NCBI GenBank assembly: GCA_015832175.1
Contig: WJXW01000009.1
Span: 1,240,001 to 1,304,000 of the forward strand
Origin: Paraphaeosphaeria minitans
Lineage: Eukaryota > Ascomycota > Dothideomycetes > Pleosporales > Didymosphaeriaceae
DNA length: 64,000 nucleotides
Direction: 5' to 3'
The translations under genes were made by a program, and so were the position numbers. Shown one piece after another: positions 26,175 through 34,493 of the stretch (positions within the stretch are counted from its first letter, which is position 1; each line of letters begins with the position of its first letter). The notes below the pieces were generated by a model. It was not told where the DNA came from and did no database searches. It saw only the letters and a list, made by a program, of their open reading frames with translations.

Positions 26175-26630
26175 TATTAGGATCTAGCTGCGTGTAAGTA
26201 GTAGGGCGTAAGCTTATTAGACTACTAGTCTACTAGAGTTAGCTAAATAAGTAGTTAGATAATAAGTTATAGGTCCTAAAGGTCCTAAGAACTGCATAGG
26301 CCTCGCTTATACAGGAACTCTAGGACGCGTGAGACTCGCCCGCATAGAACTCTAGGATATATAGGACTCTAGGACATATAGGACTCTAGGACATATAGGA
26401 TTCTAGGAAGTATAGGACTACTTAGTATATAGGAACGTAAGAATGAGCTTCTTATACTTATATTTAATCTGTTTATTAATCTATTATTTAGATTCTAGCA
26501 GACTAAATTATTAACTTGTTACACTTTATAAGATACTATTGTATTAATAAGACCTTCTACCTTCTGTAAGTACTCCTACCTAAGAACTAACCTTAACCCT
26601 TTAGGACTAGCTACCCTCTTGGATTTAACA
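26175..26630 (+). repeat. 3' LTR of Gypsy copy 2
   Basis: 456 bp, starts TATTAG (TG mutated to TA) directly after the purine tract and ends TTTAACA, followed by the CTACT duplication. Confidence 0.92.
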
Positions 26631-27965
26631 CTACTATATTAGTAATTAAATAGCTCTTCTACTATTTAAGGCCTACTATTTAGTAGCTACGCTATCTCTT
26701 AAAGGTAATAGTATACGCTGTAATATAGTATAAGCGTTATATTACTATTTATATACTTAGCATTTACTAGGTAATACTTGCCTAGAGGAGTTATAAATCC
26801 TTATTAATAAGCGTCTATAAGCACTTAGGCGTTATAAGCGCTGCCCTCTTAGCTAGCTAAGACGTATATAAAGTTTATATTAAAGTTAATAGCTACTAAT
26901 ACGTTTTAGAAGAGGTATCTATAGTAATTTCTATATTATTTAGAGTTGTTTACTAGCACGTAGACTTTAAAGTTTAACCTATTAAGAGCTCCTACACAGT
27001 CCTTAAAGAAAGGTATATATTTTAGGTTATTATGTATAGCCTCTAGGTAGGCGCTAGAGAGTAAATATATAACTTCTAGGTATAGTAAAAGGACTATAGT
27101 AAGGACTTTATAAAAGTTACTACTAACGTTAGTAAAAGTTAGGCAAAATCTCTATATATATATATAGTAATTATACTTAGTAAGTGCCTATAGTAGTGTT
27201 TAGCTTCTCGCCACCTAGCTCCTTACGCGCAGACATATAAAAATATAAGTATTTTTTTCTTAACCTTAATTTATTAGCTATTCTTAACGTGTTATCTATA
27301 GTAAGTAATAAGAGCCTTAAAGGTACTTTGCTAAAGTTACGTCTTCTTATATAAGTATAGGTTATTAATAAGACACCTAGCTAGCTAAGCTAGATCTAGG
27401 CACATATCCTCTACGCATTTATTTACACTTATAGGTGAAGCTATAGTCTTCTCTATAGCGTTAATTAATACTAAAGTTATTACTATTAACACTCTTATAA
27501 CACTTATAAGGGCCTCTCTACTAAGTATTGCGGCGTTAAAAAGCTCTAAGATTAGGTAAAATAAACCTCCTAACTTTATACTTAGTTTAACTTATAATCT
27601 TATGCTTAAATAGATATAAATATAGATCTTATTAGCACTAGTAGGGTTTAATTTAGCTACTTAATTACTTCTAGATTAGACCTCTATTTATAACGTTGAG
27701 ATCACGCTCGAACTAAACACGGCGTGATCTTAATGTGAGCCTAACTGGATCTAGTAATCGAGATGAGATCAAGCCTCCAGATCACGTCTACCGAACAGGC
27801 CCTTATTTACACCATAAAACTTAGTATATAGTGTAAAGTGTACTACGCAATATAAAGCGTACTGTATACGTTTTTAGTTACCCTGTACGTACTGACTGGG
27901 CTATAGCTCCCGTACGTACGTACTCGACCTCAGTACGGACCCTGTACGGCACGTGAACAGCGCTG

Positions 27966-29336
27966 CGTGGGTTATTGACGAGGCGCAGGACGATATATAG
28001 TGGGATTCGGTATAAATTAGAACCAATCATCTCTTCTTTACTGGAGATTGAGGTGACCAAGAGCACCATCCAGTTGGCGCGCTATGAATGCATGCGGCGT
28101 TGCACGATTCCAAAACCCAGCTTCAGTCGGCACATCACGCAGGGACCAGTCAACAACAAGTCATACCCAACCCGATGGACCCCCTCTGATACTACATGAT
28201 CATCATTACCACATATTATGTTTGCGTATCCTTTTGTAAGACGGCAGTAGCTTTGTTGTCAGCGAGGATGTAAAATCACATTCGTGTGAAAGAAACGTGG
28301 CGCAAGGGAAGGTGGTGCATGGACTTTTGCCTGGCATGATAACCCTCCATAGCTTTTTATCTCTTATAGCAGGAGAGCTCTGCTCACTCTGTGCACCTTG
28401 ACCTCGACGCTTTACTGGTCTTATGACTAGGGTTTGGTTGTTCCTCGAATCCTCCAGAAGTAGATACAGATATGGCAATAACATCCAGTATACAACGGCG
28501 TGGAACAACCGGTGTCATTGGTCATTTAATATACTCGTGTATGGGAGCGAGCCGGCGATATGTTGTCTTTCGACATCAAGTGCAATACATTGTAGTTCCA
28601 TGACCATTGTTCAGCTTGGGGCTATGCAGCTTTCATAGACTTCCAGCAAGGCGCTATAGGCACTGAGCAAGATCGTTGACGTGGTCGCCAGTCACACACA
28701 CACGAACTGCAGAATCACGCCTGCCGAAAAGGTTCGTCATTAAGTAAGACTAGCACGTCTCTGAAAACTCTAATTCCAGCGCAATCAAACAGTTCCAAAC
28801 CGATTCTGAAAATATTCATAATCATATCGTGGCAAAGTTGTGTGCCTCGAAGACTATAGGCTCGAGCGAATAGCCACGTCCCTAAGTGGGGACAATAAGT
28901 GAACCAGCTTCCACGTCCATTACGAGCTTCCAGCGCATGCATCCCTTGTCGCGCTATCCCGCCGAGGTTGTGCTCGGATGTTTTCCTCTTTGTGAGGATC
29001 CAGCACCGAATGTTTCAAAGAATTAGTGGTATTGCTCAACTGCTCAGAGCTTTCGTCCACGATTTCGGCTTGTTCGGAGTGTATGTATTTCGGGTATGAT
29101 GCCATTATGGGTATGTGCTTCTTCGTTGAAGGTCTCCAGTGTTCGTACAACGTGGGTTCGGCATTGGTGTCTCCGGGTATGACTCGCTGGAAATTCAGCT
29201 GGGGACTTCGCTAGGGATCATTGTGATCTCTGCGCTTGCAGAACTGATGCATTTTACCACAGAGCTTCCGAAAACTGGCCTGTATCCTTCCGGCACCGTC
29301 GCCACCTATCATGACATTGCTGCTCTGGAACTCTCC
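27966..29336. other. Gene-poor right flank of the island
   Basis: 1.37 kb with only short open frames (60-100 codons) and no recognisable protein. Composition returns abruptly to normal at the edge of the outer element. It includes the 3' UTR of TAF12. A small lineage-specific gene cannot be ruled out. Confidence 0.4.
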
Positions 29337-31359
29337 CTATATGTCCGTCTTCCCGCCCATGACCTTGGCCGCTTGTACGGCGTTCATCTTCTGTGTCCAA
29401 CCCGGGGCGGGAACCAGTCTACGTACGGTGCGAACGTCGTCGGAAGCGTAGCCTGGGACGCGGATATTGTAGTTGCGCTCAAGGACCAGCTGGAGGTCGC
29501 GGATGTCGAGTTGCGGCGATTCTCGAAGCTTGGCCAGCTTACAGGCATTGCTGATCACCGTGTCGACAAAGTCGTCTGCCATCTGAAGAACAGCCTGGAT
29601 ATGTTAGCAATTGATGCTGATTGTGTCAGCCTTTCGAGTCTTACCTCTTCAACCTCCGGCGTCAACGCTTCCTCCGAACCACCGGTCACTTGCCGAACAA
29701 GCTCGTCAAGCTTGCGTTTGCTAAGCACGCGATCGTTGTCACCTTCGAGCTGGAACGGCGGCATCCTGGCAATGACAGGCTGCCCCATAGGACCCGGGGC
29801 GCCGTTCGTCGGACCGCTAATCGTAGGACGGGCTGGACCCATAGGCACAGGGCTTGGCTGAGATGTGTTCAGATTGCGCGGGATCGGCATTTTGGGGTTG
29901 TTCATTTGCTCGCGCTCACGGCTTCCTGGAGTGTGGAAGTTGCCCTGGCCTTGCATGGGTGTGCCGGTGCGCATGCCGGCGTTGTCCGAGTAAGATCGTT
30001 GCGCGGCGCTCACCGCGTCCTGGTGAGAGAGAGGAACCGGGCCCGGTCGGCCGGCGTTGGAGGTAGCAGATTGCGGGTGTGGCGAGTTAGTCTGCGCGTG
30101 TGGCATACCATTCGCCTGGTGTGGGTTGACCTGCGGGCGCGGAGGCTGCGGGTGCGGATGGCCTGGCTGCGCAAATTGCGGGTGCTGGTTTGGCGCTTGG
30201 CTATGTTGCTGAAGGGGCGCGGGGGGCTGTCGCATTGGCTGTTGCTGGGGCATCGACGGCGGTGCGTGAGGGTGTCCACCCTGTTGTGGCGGCGCTTGCT
30301 GTTGCTGCGTTTGTTGCGGACCGCTTTGCGTGTTCCCAAACTGCTGCGCAGGAGGTGCTTGCGGAAGCTGCGGTTCGACTTTGATGGCGGGCTCCGCCTT
30401 AATATCTGGCTGTGAGTTCTGGCGCTGCTGCTGCTGCTGCTGTGCGAACTGTGGAGCAGGCTTCCCCTGGCTTGGTTGATTTTGCTGAGTCTGCTGCTGC
30501 TGCTGCTGCTGTTGAGCCCGGCGCTGATCGTGCTCCATCTTATTCTGTTTCTGCTTCTCCCTGAAGTTATCCACGTATTCCTTTGCAGTGTTGTACTCCT
30601 CCCGCATGTGCGCTTTGCTGTTGGCCACCTCGGGAGGAATCTCCTGTCCGGCCTTTTGCCGCTGCTGCACCATGTTATCCAGCGTGGCTATCTGGCGCTT
30701 GGCCTTATGCTGCTTGTTCAGCGCCAGAAGGTAGCTGTTGCGCATCTCCTTGATCTTCGCCTCGCCTTCCGGTGTACCTGGCTGAGGTCCATTCACTGGC
30801 AGCCAATAGGTGAAGTTCTGCACATGCTTTATGATCTCAGGCTCGACCTGGGGCCGTTGGTCGCCCTGCTGCGGGCCTTGGCCTTGTGTCTGGTTCGAAG
30901 GCTGCGGCATCGTGCCCTGGTTCTGCGGCGGCGGCGGCGGCTGTGTCGGCGCAGGTTGGCTCTGCTCAACCTTGGGGTGTGGGTTCTGCTGGCTCGACGC
31001 CTCCGCCTGCGACTGCTCTCCGCCTGCCGCTTGGCTCTGCTGTGCTGCGTTCTGCTTGGCTCTTGCCCGGAACGTCTGAATCAACAGTCAGTGGTCGGTC
31101 ACAGCGCATGGCCGTCAGGGTCACTGACTCTCTCCTGGGCGATGAGCCTCTGGGAGAACTCTTGAAGCTTTGTTCGGGCTGCAATATGGTCCTGGGTCCC
31201 TGCGGTCTTCGTGTGGATTACACTCCACAGCTGCTGGAAGATAGGCTTGTACTTTTGCTTCAAGTCATCATTCAGTGAAAGAAGCTTGGGCACATCATCC
31301 ACTTTCAGCAGCTGCATCTGCTGCTGTTGGCCCGCTGGGGCCTGTGATGGAGCGCTCAT
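29337..31359 (-). CDS. TAF12: TFIID/SAGA subunit TAF12
   Basis: Three exons: 31359-31129, 31075-29645 and 29594-29337, joined in phase 0 across introns of 53 and 50 bp, giving about 639 residues. The start is [14 protein letters not shown]. The N-terminal conserved helix region is [27 protein letters not shown] very long Gln/Pro-rich, low-complexity middle follows. The histone fold spans the end of exon 2 ([20 protein letters not shown]) and exon 3 ([20 protein letters not shown] ... [20 protein letters not shown]). TAF12 pairs with TAF4 in TFIID and with Ada1 in SAGA through an H2B-like histone fold. CAG/CAA runs code the poly-Gln tracts. Confidence 0.94.
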
Positions 31360-32242
31360 GGTGACGGCACGGGTCGGCGGGCCTGGAGAGCGGTAGTGTC
31401 GATCGTGGACGGACGCAGTGAAAGTCTCAGTATGAATGTGCAAAGAATGGGCGGTTGCAGTATCGGTAGGAGCGCGTGGTGGTAGGTGTTCGCCCGGGTT
31501 CGATGATTGTTGAGACGGCGCGCGCGCAACAAGACCGGGAGGCTTGATCGACTCTTAGCGCGCTTCCATGCTGCATACGCCCTCACTCCTTGTCGGCCGT
31601 TTTCTAGCAAACAGAGATATATGAACCGCATTCTAGCTTGAATTCTCATATTCGGTTTGCACATGCTATAGAAAATGGCCCCATAGCTTACTGAACAGCA
31701 CATAGACCAATGAAGTGGTCAGTGATACCTATGTGCCATGAATAAGACACTGAGGGGCCATCGGCGCACTCGCACACAGCCAGGCGCCATCTTAATCACA
31801 AGCTTTTACACATCTCGTTCAAGCTTAAGCATTAAAACAAGTTCTAATATGCTGCTCCAGAGGTCGACCTGAACCCACCATTCGTACCCTGTTCTTGAGA
31901 GTGGTCATCATCAGTCATTATTTACACTGGCTCGTCCGATTCTCAAGCGAGTCTATCGCAAAGCTCCTGCATAAACACGCTCCACAACTTGTTGCTCTTC
32001 CCGCTACTTGGAAGAATGTGTAAAGAAACGCGCAGGCGTCTTTCGTAGACAACAACTAAGCATGCGACCAGACAGCACTAGTGAAAGTGTTCTCCATGGA
32101 TGGTACTTCTTGTATTGCCGAACTTCGATGGTTGGATCATGTTGTGATGATGCTGGGACCTATGTTTCGGCATAGGCGGTGGACTATAGCTGCTGAATAA
32201 TATCCGATAGGCCGCTGAAATTCAAGCCCTTCTCGGATCTCT
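31360..32242. other. Intergenic region upstream of TAF12
   Basis: About 880 bp. It holds the TAF12 promoter/5' UTR and the 3' UTR of the DENN-domain gene. I see no other gene. Confidence 0.4.
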
Positions 32243-33990
32243 TCAACTGCCTGCGGCAGATTCCGCTCCTAACAGTCCCGCGCTAGCCTCAGTCTCCAAG
32301 GCGATCTTCATCTCTAGCCACGAGTGGAAGTTGATTGAGGAGCAAAATGCCTCGTAGAATGCGTCCCTTGCGCGATGCCGTTGTATTAGGCCCTGTCCAC
32401 GCAGCTTGATGCTGGTTCCGTGCTTTCCCAAATTGCGAATGAAGTCGTGGACCGAAAAGCTAGCGTAGCGTCGACTGCCACCAGGAGAGACGACGCTGGT
32501 CGTCGTGAGATAGCGGTTGATGGGCGCAATGAACTGTGCTGTCAGTTCCGCGAAATGTCGCCTGATCAATGGCCCTAGCTCGTGGGTCTGGTCCCCGCCT
32601 TTGACAAGAGTCCCGATGTGCGATACAATAGCGTGGTCCGATTTCAAAAAACGTTTCAGAGGCATTCTTGCTTCTATGCCACCACCAGGAAGATCAAGTA
32701 ACGCATTGCGGCTTGATTTGTGGTGGATGGAATGATGCCTTTTGACCGGCACAGGGCCGTCGAAACTCTGTAGGTATAGAATGTGTGGGCGAAGCTGTTG
32801 GCTCTTCTCTGTTGCAGCTACGATGCGTTTGAGAAGAAATGGGTCTAAAGATTTGTTAGTGAAATCCAATAGTTTGTGTCGATTGTGCGCTGCAGGAGCC
32901 CGGCATATTCTCGAAATACGTACTCGTGATTCCAATGATGAAAGGCCTGGGTGTTCCACCATCGATGCCAATGCACTGGAAATTCGCTTGCATAGTCATG
33001 TATGGTTTGATGATACCAGCATATGGAACTGGCCGGACCAGGTCGACAAGTGAGGACACAGCTTCGGTGGCCAGTTGAGGGGATTTGGCGACCACGATCA
33101 CACTTTCGCATAGTATCAGCTTTTCGTATATGACGTACAGGTCGGTAATGCACGGCATGAAATGCATCAGTATATCCCAGGATCCCAAAGGCTCATAAGC
33201 GTAGATGGACGACGGCTTGTCTGATATCAGTGGCGTCGGTCCGGGCAGACCTTGAAGGGGAAAAGCAAAATGCGGAGCAATGTCCAAGCTGATGACCGAC
33301 CCCAGGAAGGGCAGCTCTTGCCGACCGATTGTGGGGGAGGGCCATGTGACCATCGAGGAGTAAGCGGCCTCCAGTGTTGTTGGATCACTGATCACACCAG
33401 ATTCCGTCATGCAATGCAACACGCGGGTGTGAAAGGACGGGAAATTGTGGGCGGATATGAGGACGAGTGTTCGCTGATTGAAGCTTCTTTTCATGGTGTG
33501 GTCAAACTCTTGACGGAAAACGCATGTGGCATAGAAGGTATCCGCACTGCCATATGGGGCACGTGGCGAAGATATGCCGACATCCGGGGAAGTATTGGTG
33601 ATGGTGAAGTTGAACGTAAGGTCATCGACTGTTTCAGTATTCTGCTGCTCTGGAAAGCTGTTGAAGCAGATAGCACTGAGGTCGGGTGCGGAAAAGGATT
33701 CATCTGGAGGGTATATGATTTCTATCTCGGGTCCTGGGATACATGCGTCAACAACGAGGTCCCCATGCATGAGAGGATGTCATGACCTACCGACATCGAC
33801 GTTGAAATTGCACACTACACTGGATCCATCAGCATGACTTGGAGCTTTCAAAGACGGTCAGGGGTCCTTACAAAGCGACAGCCCAGTCACGAAAGCCGGA
33901 GCGGGAAACCGCAGAGTCTTGCCTTGGATCTTCGTGTTGGCGGGAGCGTCGTTTAGGGTTCAGAATCTTATTGTCCTTGAGCTTCTCCAT
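32243..33990 (-). CDS. DENND6 (FAM116)-type DENN domain protein
   Basis: Four exons: 33990-33872, a 29 bp microexon 33819-33791, 33733-32924 and 32844-32243. Phases 2, 1 and 1 close exactly and give 519 residues. The splice joins restore family blocks: RDWAVAFVVCNFNVDVGPEI..IYPPDES across the microexon, and IIGITN-PFLLKRI across the third intron (branch CACTAAC, acceptor TTTAG). Other blocks are RTLVLISAHNFPSFHTRVL, the WPSP stretch, and LRRHF-like IRRHFAELTAQFIAPINRYLT. Animal DENND6 acts as a Rab GEF in endocytic recycling, so a role in endosomal traffic is likely but not shown. The gene lies head to head with VAC14 (503 bp between starts). Confidence 0.87.
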
Positions 33991-34493
33991 GTTGAGCTGG
34001 CTGAATCGACTGGATTGATTAAGAGGCAACCAGACAGGGCGGGATAGCTCGAGCTATATGTGTGAAGGGCACGCGGCACAGGTGCACATGGTGTGAAGGG
34101 AGCAGTCTGACTAGGCGTCTTGTCGAGCGGAGCCGGAGCGCGTCATGTCTTCTCGGCCAGTGCGAATGCGAGGCTCAGTGATGATGTGTATTTTATGGGT
34201 GCACAAGGCGCAAGGAGGTGTTGGTGTTGTCGATATTGGCAGCACCGATGAGTATGGGTATGGGCATGGGCATGGGAATGGGACTGCCACTGCGCGCAAA
34301 CAGGGTATGACGTGCAACGCGCGCCGCCAGCCTACTTGAGTCGTGCAGCAACAGTCCGGCAAGCCGCGACAACGACCTCGAGCTCTGTAGCGCCTGCCAC
34401 CACCCGCGCGAATGCCCTCATACTGTAACCAAGTCCGTTAACATTATTCTCCTCCTTATCCCCGCCATGTAGAAGACTGCCGCAAACTGCAAC
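33991..34493. promoter_or_regulatory. Shared upstream region of the DENN gene and VAC14
   Basis: 503 bp between divergent starts. It contains a short degenerate GGGCAT/GGTATG repeat near 34255-34285. No named regulatory motif is claimed. Confidence 0.35.

Larger units (their letters stand above)
19884..26630 (+). mobile_element. Ty3/Gypsy chromovirus retrotransposon, copy 2 (RIP-degraded)
   Basis: LTRs of 456 bp at 19884-20339 and 26175-26630; 5-bp target duplication CTACT at 19879-19883 and 26631-26635. A purine tract GAGGGGGAGGA at 26161-26171 precedes the 3' LTR. Plus-strand remnants appear in the expected order. They are a degraded zinc knuckle (~21212-21265), a protease block ALIDLG (~22293), and reverse transcriptase with GLTNALVAFIALINNVLYEY and YIDNILVFSK (~23270-23390). 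RNase H with FKIDASDLTLGAYAK (~23788), an integrase zinc-binding block CAEC...NKH (~24411-24440) and a chromodomain EYLIK-KGY...NI-EP (~25444-25500) follow. The internal sequence is nearly the same as copy 1 inverted. Dead by many stops. Confidence 0.94.
19740..27420 (-). pseudogene. Decayed Harbinger (DDE_Tnp_4/HARBI1-type) transposase gene, split by Gypsy copy 2
   Basis: Minus-strand translation of ~27175-26636 reads through typical HARBI1 blocks: YLEAIHNNLKYIPFFKDCVG, then NVLVAINFNINFIYVLAS, then EGSAYNA, LIDAY, GKYYLVNAKY and VEELFNY. After the Gypsy insertion it resumes at 19883 with SSL, NVIKHTFSVFQRY and VKLIYALIAIYNLIN, matching the family's 'SSLRNVIERxFGVLKRRF ... VKLVxALxxLHNFI' ending. 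The aspartate expected in IGALDG reads as Asn, a G-to-A type change, and several stops interrupt the frame. A weaker N-terminal part extends towards 27420. The gene is not functional. Coordinates include the inserted Gypsy copy. Confidence 0.78.
11472..27802. mobile_element. PIF/Harbinger DNA transposon, RIP-degraded, carrying two nested Gypsy elements
   Basis: The ends are GGGCCTGTTCGGT at 11472-11484 and its inverse at 27790-27802, flanked on both sides by TTA (11469-11471 and 27803-27805). TTA duplications and GGGCC-type termini are diagnostic of PIF/Harbinger. 18 of the first 20 bases match, and the two differences are transitions. Subterminal copies of GTGATCT/TTGATCTC occur at both ends and may be transposase binding sites. 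Removing the two Gypsy copies leaves about 2914 bp (11472-12412, 19078-19883, 26636-27802). This carries remnants of the Myb/SANT-like gene on the plus strand and the DDE transposase gene on the minus strand. It was an autonomous-type element and is now dead. Confidence 0.9.
11236..27965. mobile_element. Outer TIR element (MITE-like), split by a nested insertion
   Basis: The left end begins CAGCGCTGTTCACGT at 11236; the right end is its inverted copy finishing at 27965. The first 24 bases match with one difference (A/G at position 16), followed by more GTACGT-rich, partly palindromic sequence on both sides. Without the Harbinger insertion and one copy of its TTA duplication the element is about 396 bp (11236-11471 plus 27806-27965). 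It has no coding capacity, so it is MITE-like. The CAGCG start would suit a hAT-type element, but I find no convincing 8-bp or TA target duplication (left flank GGGCAGCT, right flank CGTGGGTT). The superfamily is therefore open. Confidence 0.6.

Noticed and set aside
11472..27802. Starship-like or virus-like cargo element
   Set aside because: All sequence inside the ends is explained by one Harbinger and two Gypsy copies; there is no tyrosine recombinase or cargo gene.
28206..28508. 100-codon minus-strand ORF in the right flank of the island
   Set aside because: No domain, no codon-like conservation pattern, no plausible splice partner.
29621..31278. Long plus-strand ORFs opposite TAF12 (264, 229 and 130 codons)
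   Set aside because: Leu/Arg-rich antisense reading of Gln/Pro-rich coding sequence; TAF12 histone fold and splice sites support the minus strand.
32881..32924. Alternative 34-nt intron in the DENND6-type gene ending at CTGCAG
   Set aside because: Too short for a spliceosomal intron and gives a worse match than the 79-nt intron ending at TTTAG, which restores GITNPF.
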